Shown here: piece after piece, positions 10,721 through 23,988 of the stretch
Layout of the letters: the number at the start of each line of letters is the position of its first letter
How positions within the stretch are numbered: the stretch's first letter is position 1
Assembly (NCBI GenBank): GCA_963932145.1
Contig: CAWVQA010000108.1
Location: 178,746-242,745, forward strand
From: Acanthosepion lycidas
Lineage: Eukaryota; Mollusca; Cephalopoda; Sepiida; Sepiidae
Direction: 5' to 3'
Length of the DNA: 64,000 nucleotides
Made by a program: the position numbers and the translations under genes
The notes under the pieces: generated by a model
The model's input: the letters and a program-made list of their open reading frames with translations, nothing else
What the model was told of the DNA's origin: nothing
Database searches by the model: none

Positions 10721-13700
10721 TTTGAAAATATCAATAACTGTTTGAAAACATTAGAAAAACAATGAAATTATTGAAAATCGATGTGAAATCAATCAAAACT
10801 TATTGATTTTAACTAGTTTCAGAAGTTTTCACAAAGTTTTATTTAAGATTTTATGTTTTACACAACTTTTAATTACATAGCGATTTACATGCAAAATCTA
10901 GCTGTTTTGACTACTTTTTACCGCTAGTTTGTAAATATCAATAACTGTTTGAAAACATTAGAAAAACAATGAAATTATTGAAAATCGATATGAAATCAAT
11001 CAAAACTTATTGATTTTAACTAGTTTCAGAAGTTTTGACAAAGTTATATTTAAGATTTTATGTTTTACACAACTTTTATTTACATAGCGATTTACATGCA
11101 AAATCTAGCTTTTTTCACGACTTTTTCAACGCTAGATTGTAAATATCAATAACTCTTTGAAAACATTAGAAAAACAATGAAATTATTGAAAATCGATATG
11201 AAATCAATCAAAACTTATTGATTTTAACTAGTTTCAGAAGTTTTCACAAAGTTTTATTTAAGATTTTATGTTTTACACAACTTTTAATTACATAGCGATT
11301 TACATGCAAAATCTAGCTTTTTTCACTACTTTTTCAACGCTAGTTTGTAAATATCAATAACTGTTTGAAAACATTAGAAAAACAATGAAATTATTGAAAA
11401 TCGATATGAAATCAATCAAAACTTATTGATTTTAACTAGTTTCAGAAGTTTTGACAAAGTTATATTTAAGATTTTATGTTTTACACAACTTTTAATTACA
11501 TAGCGATTTACATGCAAAATCTAGCTTTTTTGACTACTTTTTAACGCTAGTTTGTAAATATCAATAACTGTTTGAAAACATTAGAAAAACAATGAAATTA
11601 TTGAAAATCGATGTGAAATCAATCAAAACTTATTGATTTTAACTAGTTTCAGAATTTTTCACAAAGTTTTATTTAAGATTTTATGTTTTACACAACTTTT
11701 AATTACATAGCGATTTACATGCAAAATCTAGCTGTTTTGACTACTTTTTAACGCTAGTTTGTAAATATCAATAACTGTTTGAAAACATTAGAAAAACAAT
11801 GAAATTATTGAAAATCGATATGAAATCAATCAAATCTTATTGATTTTAACTAGTTTCAGAAGTTTTGACAAAGTTATATTTAAGATTTTATGTTTTACAC
11901 AACTTTTAATTACATAACGATTTACATGCAAAATCTAGCTGTTTTGACTACTTTTTAACGCTAGTTTGTAAATATCAATAACTGTTTGAAAACATTAGAA
12001 AAACAATGAAATTATTGAAAATCGATATTAAATCAATCAAAACTTATTGATTTTAACTAGTTTCAGAAGTTTTGACAAAGTTATATTTAAGATTTTATGT
12101 TTTACACAACTTTTAATTACATAGCGATTTACATGCAAAATCTAGCTTTTTCACTACTTTTTCAACACTAGATTGTAAATATCAATAACTGTTTGAAAAC
12201 ATTAGAAAAACAATGAAATTATTGAAAATCGATATGAAATCAATCAAAACTTATTGATTTTAACTAGTTTCAGAAGTTTTCACAAAGTTTTATTTAAGAT
12301 TTTATGTTTTACACAACTTTTAATTACATAGCGATTTACATGCAAAATCTAGCTTTTTTCACTACTTTTTCAACGCTAGTTTGTAAATATCAATAACTGT
12401 TTGAAAACATTAGAAAAACAATGAAATTATTGAAAATCGATATGAAATCAATCAAAACTTATTGATTTTAACTAGTTTCAGAAGTTTTGACAAAGTTATA
12501 TTTAAGATTTTATGTTTTACACAACTTTTAATTACATAGCGATTTACATTCAAAATCTAGCTTTTTTAACTTCTTTTTAACGCTAGTTTGTAAATATCAA
12601 TAACTGTTTGAAAACATTAGAAAAACAATGAAATTATTGAAAATCGATGTGAAATAAATCAAAACTTATTGATTTTAACTAGTTTCAGAAGTTTTCACAA
12701 AGTTTTATTTAAGATTTTTTGTTTTACACAACTTTTAATTACATAGCGATTTACATGCAAAATCTAGATTTTTCACTACTTTTTAACGCTAGTTTGTAAA
12801 TATCAATAACTGTTTGAAAACATTAGAAAAACAATGAAATTATTGAAAATCGATGTGAAATCAATCAAAACTTATTGATTTTAACTAGTTTCAGAAGTTT
12901 TGACAAAGTTATATTTAAGATTTTATGTTTTACACAACTTTTAATTACATAGCGATTTACATGCAAAATCTAGCTTTTTTCACTACTTTTTCAACGCTAG
13001 ATTGTAAATATCAATAACTCTTTGAAAACATTAGAAAAACAATGAAATTATTGAAAATCGATATGAAATCAATCAAAACTTATTGATTTTAACTAGTTTC
13101 AGAAGTTTTCACAAAGTTTTATTTAAGATTTTATGTTTTACACAACTTTTAATTACATAGCGATTTACATGCAAAATCTAGCTTTTTTCACTACTTTTTA
13201 ACGCTAGTTTGTAAATATCAATAACTGTTTGAAAACATTAGAAAAACAATGAAATTATTGAAAATCGATGTGAAATCAATCAAAACTTATTGATTTTAAC
13301 TAGTTTCAGAAGTTTTCACAAAGTTTTATTTAAGATTTTATGTTTTACACAACTTTTAATTACATAGCGATTTACATGCAAAATCTAGCTGTTTTGACTA
13401 CTTTTTAACGCTAGTTTGTAAATATCAATAACTGTTTGAAAACATTAGAAAAACAATGAAATTATTGAAAATCGATATGAAATCAATCAAAACTTATTGA
13501 TTTTAACTAGTTTCAGAAATTTTGACAAAGTTATATTTAAGATTTTATGTTTTACACAACTTTTAATTACATAGCGATTTAAATGCAAAATCTAGCTTTT
13601 TTCACTACTTTTTCAACGCTAATTGTAAATATCAATAACTCTTTGAAAACATTAGAAAAACAATGAAATTATTGAAAATCGATATGAAATCAATCAAAAC

Positions 13701-15250
13701 TTATTGATTTTAACTAGTTTCAGAAGTTTTGACAAAGTTATATTTAAGATTTTATGTTTTACACAACTTTTAATTACATAGCGATTTACATGCAAAATCT
13801 ACCTGTTTTGACTACTTTTTAACGCTAGTTTGTAAATATCAATAACTGTTTGAAAACATTAGAAAAACAATGAAATTATTGAAAATCGATGTGAAATCAA
13901 TCAAAACTTATTGATTTTAACTAGTTTCAGAAGTTTTCACAAAGTTTTATTTAAGATTTTATGTTTCCCACAACTTTTAATTACATAGCGATTTACATGC
14001 AAAATCTAGCTTTTTTCACTACTTTTTAACGCTAGTTTGAAAATATCAATAACTGTTTGAAAACATTAGAAAAACAATGAAATTATTGAAAATCGATGTG
14101 AAATCAATCAAAACTTATTGATTTTAACTAGTTTCAGAAGTTTTCACAAAGTTTTATTTAAGATTTTATGTTTTACACAACTTTTAATTACATAGCGATT
14201 TACATGCAAAATCTAGCTGTTTTGACTACTTTTTACCGCTAGTTTGTAAATATCAATAACTGTTTGAAAACATTAGAAAAACAATGAAATTATTGAAAAT
14301 CGATATGAAATCAATCAAAACTTATTGATTTTAACTAGTTTCAGAAGTTTTGACAAAGTTATATTTAAGATTTTATGTTTTACACAACTTTTATTTACAT
14401 AGCGATTTACATGCAAAATCTAGCTTTTTTCACGACTTTTTCAACGCTAGATTGTAAATATCAATAACTCTTTGAAAACATTAGAAAAACAATGAAATTA
14501 TTGAAAATCGATATGAAATCAATCAAAACTTATTGATTTTAACTAGTTTCAGAAGTTTTCACAAAGTTTTATTTAAGATTTTATGTTTTACACAACTTTT
14601 AATTACATAGCGATTTACATGCAAAATCTAGCTTTTTTCACTACTTTTTCAACGCTAGTTTGTAAATATCAATAACTGTTTGAAAACATTAGAAAAACAA
14701 TGAAATTATTGAAAATCGATATGAAATCAATCAAAACTTATTGATTTTAACTAGTTTCAGAAGTTTTGACAAAGTTATATTTAAGATTTTATGTTTTACA
14801 CAACTTTTAATTACATAGCGATTTACATGCAAAATCTAGCTTTTTTGACTACTTTTTAACGCTAGTTTGTAAATATCAATAACTGTTTGAAAACATTAGA
14901 AAAACAATGAAATTATTGAAAATCGATGTGAAATCAATCAAAACTTATTGATTTTAACTAGTTTCAGAATTTTTCACAAAGTTTTATTTAAGATTTTATG
15001 TTTTACACAACTTTTAATTACATAGCGATTTACATGCAAAATCTAGCTGTTTTGACTACTTTTTAACGCTAGTTTGTAAATATCAATAACTGTTTGAAAA
15101 CATTAGAAAAACAATGAAATTATTGAAAATCGATATGAAATCAATCAAAACTTATTGATTTTAACTAGTTTCAGAAGTTTTGACAAAGTTATATTTAAGA
15201 TTTTATGTTTTACACAACTTTTAATTACATAACGATTTACATGCAAAATC
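10717..15250 (+). repeat. 3315-bp (16-monomer) duplication pair
   Basis: About 10717-11930 reappears at 14032-15250. Shared markers: GTTTGAAAATATC (10720 and 14035), TTTACCGCTAG (near 10918 and 14233), CTTTTATTTACAT with CACGAC, GAATTTTTCAC (11652 and 14968) and CATAACGA (11915 and 15230). The first copy starts exactly at the 45-bp deletion, while the second copy joins intact sequence, so the deletion belongs to the first copy's left edge only. Confidence 0.85.
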
Positions 15251-17040
15251 TAGCTGTTTTGACTACTTTTTAACGCTAGTTTGTAAATATCAATAACTGT
15301 TTGAAAACATTAGAAAAACAATGAAATTATTGAAAATCGATATGAAATCAATCAAAACTTATTGATTTTAACTAGTTTCAGAAGTTTTGACAAAGTTATA
15401 TTTAAGATTTTATGTTTTACACAACTTTTAATTACATAGCGATTTACATGCAAAATCTAGTCTTTTTCACGACTTTTTCAACGCTAGATTGTAAATATCA
15501 ATAACTCTTTGAAAACATTAGAAAAACAATGAAATTATTGAAAATCGATGTGAAATCAATCAAAACTTATTGATTTTAACTAGTTTCAGAAGTTTTCACA
15601 AAGTTTTATTTAAGATTTTATGTTTTACACAACTTTTAATTACATAGCGATTTACATGCAAAATCTAGCTGTTTTGACTACTTTTTAACGCTAGTTTGTA
15701 AATATTAATAACTGTTTGAAAACATTAGAAAAACAATGAAATTATTGAAAATCGATATTAAATCAATCAAAACTTATTGATTTTAACTAGTTTCAGAAGT
15801 TTTGACAAAGTTATATTTAAGATTTTATGTTTTACACAACTTTTAATTACATAGCGATTTACATGCAAAATCTAGCTTTTTCACTACTTTTTCAACACTA
15901 GATTGTAAATATCAATAACTGTTTGAAAACATTAGAAAAACAATGAAATTATTGAAAATCGATATGAAATCAATCAAAACTTATTGATTTTAACTAGTTT
16001 CAGAAGTTTTCACAAAGTTTTATTTAAGATTTTATGTTTTACACAACTTTTAATTACATAGCGATTTACATGCAAAATCTAGCTTTTTTCACTACTTTTT
16101 CAACGCTAGTTTGTAAATATCAATAACTGTTTGAAAACATTAGAAAAACAATGAAATTATTGAAAATCGATATGAAATCAATCAAAACTTATTGATTTTA
16201 ACTAGTTTCAGAAGTTTTGACAAAGTTATATTTAAGATTTTATGTTTTACACAACTTTTAATTACATAGCGATTTACATGCAAAATCTAGCTTTTTTAAC
16301 TTCTTTTTAACGCTAGTTTGTAAATATCAATAACTGTTTGAAAACATTAGAAAAACAATGAAATTATTGAAAATCGATGTGAAATAAATCAAAACTTATT
16401 GATTTTAACTAGTTTCAGAAGTTTTCACAAAGTTTTATTTAAGATTTTTTGTTTTACACAACTTTTAATTACATAGCGATTTACATGCAAAATCTAGATT
16501 TTTCACTACTTTTTAACGCTAGTTTGTAAATATCAATAACTGTTTGAAAACATTAGAAAAACAATGAAATTATTGAAAATCGATGTGAAATCAATCAAAA
16601 CTTATTGATTTTAACTAGTTTCAGAAGTTTTGACAAAGTTATATTTAAGATTTTATGTTTTACACAACTTTTAATTACATAGCGATTTACATGCAAAATC
16701 TAGCTTTTTTCACTACTTTTTCAACGCTAGATTGTAAATATCAATAACTCTTTGAAAACATTAGAAAAACAATGAAATTATTGAAAATCGATATGAAATC
16801 AATCAAAACTTATTGATTTTAACTAGTTTCAGAAGTTTTCACAAAGTTTTATTTAAGATTTTATGTTTTACACAACTTTTAATTACATAGCGATTTACAT
16901 GCAAAATCTAGCTTTTTTCACTACTTTTTAACGCTAGTTTGTAAATATCAATAACTGTTTGAAAACATTAGAAAAACAATGAAATTATTGAAAATCGATG
17001 TGAAATCAATCAAAACTTATTGATTTTAACTAGTTTCAGA
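11932..17040 (+). repeat. 3730-bp (18-monomer) duplication pair, offset from the 3315-bp pair
   Basis: About 11932-13310 corresponds to 15662-17040. ATCGATATTA at 12021 and 15751, CAACACTAG at 12163 and 15893, and AGATTTTTCAC at 12766 and 16496 are all 3730 bp apart. The offset is two monomers longer than the adjacent 3315 bp pair because two extra monomers (including one with TAGTCTTTTTCACGAC) lie in the second copy near 15240-15660. Correspondence ends near 13310/17040, where TTTTCAC in one copy faces TTTTGAC in the other. Confidence 0.85.
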
Positions 17041-19180
17041 AGTTTTGACAAAGTTATATTTAAGATTTTATGTTTTACACAACTTTTAATTACATAGCGA
17101 TTTACATGCAAAATCTAGCTTTTTTCACTACTTTTTCAACGCTAGATTGTAAATATCAATAACTCTTTGAAAACATTAGAAAAACAATGAAATTATTGAA
17201 AATCGATATGAAATCAATCAAAACTTATTGATTTTAACTAGTTTCAGAAGTTTTCACAAAGTTTTATTTAAGGTTTTATGTTTTACACAACTTTTAATTA
17301 CATAGCGATTTACATGCAAAATCTAGCTTTTTTCACTACTTTTTCAACGCTAGTTTGTAAATATCAATAACTGTTTGAAAACATTAGAAAAACAATGAAA
17401 TTATTGAAAATCGATATGAAATCAATCAAAACTTATTGATTTTAACTAGTTTCAGAAGTTTTGACAAAGTTATATTTAAGATTTTATGTTTTACACAACT
17501 TTTAATTACATAGCGATTTACATGCAAAATCTAGCTTTTTCACTACTTTTTCAACACTAGATTGTAAATATCAATAACTGTTTGAAAACATTAGAAAAAC
17601 AATGAAATTATTGAAAATCGATATGAAATCAATCAAAACTTATTGATTTTAACTAGTTTCAGAAGTTTTGACAAAGTTATATTTAAGATTTTATGTTTTA
17701 CACAACTTTTAATTACATAGCGATTTACATGCAAAATCTAGCTTTTTTCACTACTTTTTCAACGCTAGTTTGTAAATATCAATAACTGTTTGAAAACATT
17801 AGAAAAACAATGAAATTATTGAAAATCGATATGAAATCAATCAAAACTTATTGATTTTAACTAGTTTCAGAAGTTTTGACAAAGTTATATTTAAGATTTT
17901 ATGTTTTACACAACTTTTAATTACATAGCGATTTACATGCAAAATCTAGCTTTTTTAACTTCTTTTTAACGCTAGTTTGTAAATATCAATAACTGTTTGA
18001 AAACATTAGAAAAACAATGAAATTATTGAAAATCGATGTGAAATAAATCAAAACTTATTGATTTTAACTAGTTTCAGAAGTTTTCACAAAGTTTTATTTA
18101 AGATTTTTTGTTTTACACAACTTTTAATTACATAGCGATTTACATGCAAAATCTAGATTTTTCACTACTTTTTAACGCTAGTTTGTAAATATCAATAACT
18201 GTTTGAAAACATTAGAAAAACAATGAAATTATTGAAAATCGATGTGAAATCAATCAAAACTTATTGATTTTAACTAGTTTCAGAAGTTTTGACAAAGTTA
18301 TATTTAAGATTTTATGTTTTACACAACTTTTAATTACATAGCGATTTACATGCAAAATCTAGCTTTTTTCACTACTTTTTCAACGCTAGATTGTAAATAT
18401 CAATAACTCTTTGAAAACATTAGAAAAACAATGAAATTATTGAAAATCGATATGAAATCAATCAAAACTTATTGATTTTAACTAGTTTCAGAAGTTTTCA
18501 CAAAGTTTTATTTAAGATTTTATGTTTTACACAACTTTTAATTACATAGCGATTTACATGCAAAATCTAGCTTTTTTCACTACTTTTTAACGCTAGTTTG
18601 TAAATATCAATAACTGTTTGAAAACATTAGAAAAACAATGAAATTATTGAAAATCGATGTGAAATCAATCAAAACTTATTGATTTTAACTAGTTTCAGAA
18701 GTTTTGACAAAGTTATATTTAAGATTTTATGTTTTACACAACTTTTAATTACATAGCGATTTACATGCAAAATCTAGCTTTTTTCACTACTTTTTCAACG
18801 CTAGATTGTAAATATCAATAACTCTTTGAAAACATTAGAAAAACAATGAAATTATTGAAAATCGATATGAAATCAATCAAAACTTATTGATTTTAACTAG
18901 TTTCAGAAGTTTTCACAAAGTTTTATTTAAGGTTTTATGTTTTACACAACTTTTAATTACATAGCGATTTACATGCAAAATCTAGCTTTTTTCACTACTT
19001 TTTCAACGCTAGTTTGTAAATATCAATAACTGTTTGAAAACATTAGAAAAACAATGAAATTATTGAAAATCGATATGAAATCAATCAAAACTTATTGATT
19101 TTAACTAGTTTCAGAAGTTTTGACAAAGTTATATTTAAGATTTTATGTTTTACACAACTTTTAATTACATAGCGATTTAC
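15861..19180 (+). repeat. Tandem 1659-bp higher-order unit, two copies (8 monomers each)
   Basis: Copies are about 15861-17519 and 17520-19180. Markers AGATTTTTCAC (16496 and 18155), AAGGTTTTATG (17271 and 18930) and TTTTCACTAC with CAACACTAG (about 15893 and 17552) are each 1659 bp apart. TTAAGG is otherwise unseen in the window. One local disagreement lies near 16005/17664 (TTTTCAC with TTTTATTT against TTTTGAC with TTATATTT), which looks like a later conversion-type replacement. Confidence 0.85.
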
Positions 19181-19924
19181 ATGCAAAATCTAGCTTTTTT
19201 CACTACTTTTTAAAGCTAGTTTGTAAATATCAATAACTTTTTGAAAACATTAGAAAAACAATGAAATTATTGAAAATCGATGTGAAATCAATCAAAACTT
19301 ATTGATTTTAACTAGTTTCAGAAGTTTTCACAAAGTTTTATTTAAGATTTTATGTTTTACACAACTTTTAATTACATAGCGATTTACATGCAAAATCTAG
19401 CTGTTTTGACTACTTTTTAACGCTAGTTTGTAAATATCAATAACTGTTTGAAAACATTAGAAAAACAATGAAATTATTGAAAATCGATATGAAATCAATC
19501 AAAACTTATTGATTTTAACTAGTTTCAGACGTTTTGACAAAGTTATATTTAAGATTTTATGTTTTACACAACTTTTAATTACATAGCGATTTACATGCAA
19601 AATCTAGCTTTTTTCACTACTTTTTCAACACTAGATTGTAAATATCAATAACTCTTTGAAAACATTAGAAAAACAATGAAATTATTGAAAATCGATATGA
19701 AATCAATCAAAACTTATTGATTTTAACTAGTTTCAGAAGTTTTCACAAAGTTTTATTTAAGATTTTATGTTTTACACAACTTTTAATTATATAGCGATTT
19801 ACATGCAAAATCTAGCTTTTTTCACTACTTTTTCAACGCTAGTTTGTAAATATCAATAACTGTTTGAAAACATTAGAAAAACAATGAAATTATTGAAAAT
19901 CGATATGAAATCAATCAAAACTTA

Positions 19925-22000
19925 TTGATTTTAACTAGTTTCAGAAGTTTTGACAAAGTTATATTTAAGATTTTATGTTTTACACAACTTTTAATTACAT
20001 AGCGATTTACATGCAAAATCTAGCTTTTTTAACTACTTTTTAACGCTAGTTTGTAAATATCAATAACTGTTTGAAAACATTAGAAAAACAATGAAATTAT
20101 TGAAAATCGATGTGAAATCAATCAAAACTTATTGATTTTAACTAGTTTCAGAAGTTTTCACAAAGTTTTATTTAAGATTTTATGTTTTACACAACTTTTA
20201 ATTACATAGCGATTTACATGCAAAATCTAGCTTTTTTCACTACTTTTTAACGCTAGTTTGTAAATATCAATAACTGTTTGAAAACATTAGAAAAACAATG
20301 AAATTATTGAAAATCGATGTGAAATCAATCAAAACTTATTGATTTTAACTAGTTTCAGAAGTTTTGACAAAGTTATATTTAAGATTTTATGTTTTACACA
20401 ACTTTTAATTACATAGCGATTTACATGCAAAATCTAGCTTTTTTCACTACTTTTTCAACGCTAGATTGTAAATATCAATAACTCTTTGAAAACATTAGAA
20501 AAACAATGAAATTATTGAAAATCGATATGAAATCAATCAAAACTTATTGATTTTAACTAGTTTCAGAAGTTTTGACAAAGTTATATTTAAGATTTTATGT
20601 TTTACACAACTTTTAATTACATAGCGATTTACATGCAAAATCTAGCTTTTTTCACTACTTTTTCAACGCTAGATTGTAAATATCAATAACTCTTTGAAAA
20701 CATTAGAAAAACAATGAAATTATTGAAAATCGATGTGAAATCAATCAAAACTTATTGATTTTAACTACTTTCAGAAGTTTTCACAAAGTTTTATTTAAGA
20801 TTTTATGTTTTACACAACTTTTAATTACATAGCGATTTACATGCAAAATCTAGCTTTTTTCACTACTTTTTCAACGCTAGTTTGTAAATATCAATAACTG
20901 TTTGAAAACATTAGAAAAACAATGAAATTATTGAAAATCGATCTGAAATCAATCAAAACTTATTGATTTTAACTAGTTTCAGAAGTTTTGACAAAGTTAT
21001 ATTTAAGATTTTATGTTTTACACAACTTTTAATTACATAGCGATTTACATGCAAAATCTAGCTTTTTTAACTACTTTTTAACGCTAGTTTGTAAATATCA
21101 ATAACTGTTTGAAAACATTAGAAAAACAATGAAATTATTGAAAATCGATGTGAAATCAATCAAAACTTATTGATTTTAACTAGTTTCAGAAGTTTTCACA
21201 AAGTTTTATTTAAGATTTTATGTTTTACACAACTTTTAATTACATAGCGATTTACATGCAAAATCTAGCTTTTTTCACTACTTTTTAACGCTAGTTTGTA
21301 AATATCAATAACTGTTTGAAAACATTAGAAAAACAATGAAATTATTGAAAATCGATGTGAAATCAATCAAAACTTATTGATTTTAACTAGTTTCAGAAGT
21401 TTTGACAAAGTTATATTTAAGATTTTATGTTTTACACAACTTTTAATTACATAGCGATTTACATGCAAAATCTAGCTTTTTTCACTACTTTTTCAACGCT
21501 AGATTGTAAATATCAATAACTCTTTGAAAACATTAGAAAAACAATGAAATTATTGAAAATCGATATGAAATCAATCAAAACTTATTGATTTTAACTAGTT
21601 TCAGAAGTTTTGACAAAGTTATATTTAAGATTTTATGTTTTACACAACTTTTAATTACATAGCGATTTACATGCAAAATCTAGCTTTTTTCACTACTTTT
21701 TCAACGCTAGATTGTAAATATCAATAACTCTTTGAAAACATTAGAAAAACAATGAAATTATTGAAAATCGATGTGAAATCAATCAAAACTTATTGATTTT
21801 AACTACTTTCAGAAGTTTTCACAAAGTTTTATTTAAGATTTTATGTTTTACACAACTTTTAATTACATAGCGATTTACATGCAAAATCTAGCTTTTTTCA
21901 CTACTTTTTCAACGCTAGTTTGTAAATATCAATAACTGTTTGAAAACATTAGAAAAACAATGAAATTATTGAAAATCGATCTGAAATCAATCAAAACTTA
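19925..22000 (+). repeat. Tandem 1038-bp higher-order unit, two copies (5 monomers each)
   Basis: Copies are about 19925-20962 and 20963-22000. Markers TTAACTACTTTC (near 20763 and 21801), GATCTGAAATC (20941 and 21979) and TTTTTTAACTAC (near 20025 and 21063) are separated by 1038 bp. GATCTG occurs only in this pair. Edges are estimated from the first disagreements and may be off by up to about 100 bp. Confidence 0.83.
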
Positions 22001-23982
22001 TTGATTTTAACTAGTTTCAGAAGTTTTCACAAAGTTTTATTTAAGATTTTATGTTTTACACAACGTTAAATTACATAGCGATTTACATGCAAAATCTAGC
22101 TGTTTTGACTACTTTTTAACGCTAGTTTGTAAATATCAATAACTGTTTGAAAACATTAGAAAAACAATGAAATTATTGAAAATCGATGTGAAATCAATCA
22201 AAACTTATTGATTTTAACTAGTTTCAGAAGTTTTGACAAAGTTATATTTAAGATTTTATGTTTTACACAACTTTTAATTACATAGCGATTTACATGCAAA
22301 ATCTAGCTTTTTTCACTACTTTTTCAACGCTAGATTGTAAATATCAATAACTCTTTGAAAACATTAGAAAAACAATGAAATTATTGAAAATCGATATGAA
22401 ATCAATCAAAACTTATTGATTTTAACTAGTTTCAGAAGTTTTCACAAAGTTTTATTTAAGATTTTATGTTTTACACAACTTTTAATTACATAGCGATTTA
22501 CATGCAAAATCTAGCTGTTTTGACTACTTTTTAACGCTAGTTTGTAAATATCAATAACTGTTTGAAAACATTAGAAAAACAATGAAATTATTGAAAATCG
22601 ATATGAAATCAATCAAAACTTATTGATTTTAACTAGTTTCAGAAGTTTTCACAAAGTTATATTTAAGATTTTATGTTTTACACAACTTTTAATTACATAG
22701 CGATTTACATGCAAAATCTAGCTTTTTTCACTACTTTTTCAACACTAGATTGTAAATATCAATAACTGTTTGAAAACATTAGAAAAACAATGAAATTATT
22801 GAAAATCGATATGAAATCAATCAAAACTTATTGATTTTAACTAGTTTCAGAAGTTTTCACAAAGTTTTATTTAAGATTTTATGTTTTACACAACTTTTAA
22901 TTACATAGCGATTTACATGCAAAATCTAGCTTTTTTCACTACTTTTTAACGCTAGTTTGTAAATATCAATAACTTTTTGAAAACATTAGAAAAACAATGA
23001 AATTATTGAAAATCGATGTGAAATCAATCAAAACTTATTGATTTTAACTAGTTTCAGAAGTTTTCACAAAGTTTTATTTAAGATTTTATGTTTTACACAA
23101 CTTTTAATTACATAGCGATTTACATGCAAAATCTAGCTTTTTTCACTACTTTTTAACGCTAGTTTGTAAATATCAATAACTTTTTGAAAACATTAGAAAA
23201 ACAATGAAATTATTGAAAATCGATGTGAAATCAATCAAAACTTATTGATTTTAACTAGTTTCAGAAGTTTTCACAAAGTTTTATTTAAGATTTTATGTTT
23301 TACACAACTTTTAATTACATAGCGATTTACATGCAAAATCTAGCATTTTCACTACTTTTTCAACGCTAGATTGTTAATATCAATAACTCTTTGAAAACAT
23401 TAGAAAAACAATGAAATTATTGAAAATCGATATGAAATCAATCAAAACTTATTGATTTTAACTAGTTTCAGAAGTTTTCACAAAGTTTTATTTAAGATTT
23501 TATGTTTTACACAACTTTTAATTACATAGCGATTTACATGCAAAATCTAGCTTTTTTCACTACTTTTTAACGCTAGTTTGTAAATATAAATAACTGTTTG
23601 AAAACATTAGAAAAACAATGAAATTATTGAAAATCGATGTGAAATCAATCAAAACTTATTGATTTTAACTAGTTTCAGAAGTTTTCACAAAGTTATATTT
23701 AAGATTTTATGTTTTACACAACTTTTAATTACATAGCGATTTACATGCAAAATCTAGCTGTTTTGACTACTTTTTAACGCTAGTTTGTAAATATCAATAA
23801 CTGTTTGAAAACATTAGAAAAACAATGAAATTATTGAAAATCGATATGAAATCAATCAAAACTTATTGATTTTAACTAGTTTCAGAAGTTTTGACAAAGT
23901 TATATTTAAGATTTTATGTTTTACACAACTTTTAATTACATAGCGATTTACATGCAAAATCTAGCTGTTTTGACTACTTTTT

Positions 23983-23988
23983 AACGTT
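23983..23988. other. Left inversion junction (palindromic AACGTT)
   Basis: The + strand monomer reads normally up to TTTTTAACG, and the reverse monomer begins within CGTTGAAAAAG. The two share CG, so the exact switch point is ambiguous by 2 bp. The join creates a near-perfect palindrome: ACTACTTTTTAAC on the left faces GTTGAAAAAGTAGT on the right, differing by one extra base because the left copy is the 207 bp type and the right copy the 208 bp type. Homology in inverted orientation then continues across whole monomers on both sides, so this is the centre of a large fold-back structure. Confidence 0.93.

Larger units (their letters stand above)
1..23986 (+). repeat. Satellite array, segment A (+ orientation), about 115 monomers
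   Basis: Tandem head-to-tail copies of a 207/208 bp AT-rich monomer fill this segment. Taking CAATAACT as the phase mark, copies start at 1, 208, 416 and so on. The 208 bp copies carry an extra C in TTTTTCAACG where the 207 bp copies read TTTTTAACG. Copies differ by a few substitutions each and the order is never interrupted except for one 45 bp deletion at 10712. Every frame I followed meets stop codons inside each monomer and I find no coding region on either strand. The segment starts outside the window and ends abruptly at 23986, where the orientation flips. Variant TTTCCC (near 126, 4687, 6138, 10075, 13970) is found only here. Function is not shown by the sequence; a centromeric or heterochromatic role is inference from array structure alone. 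Confidence 0.98.
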
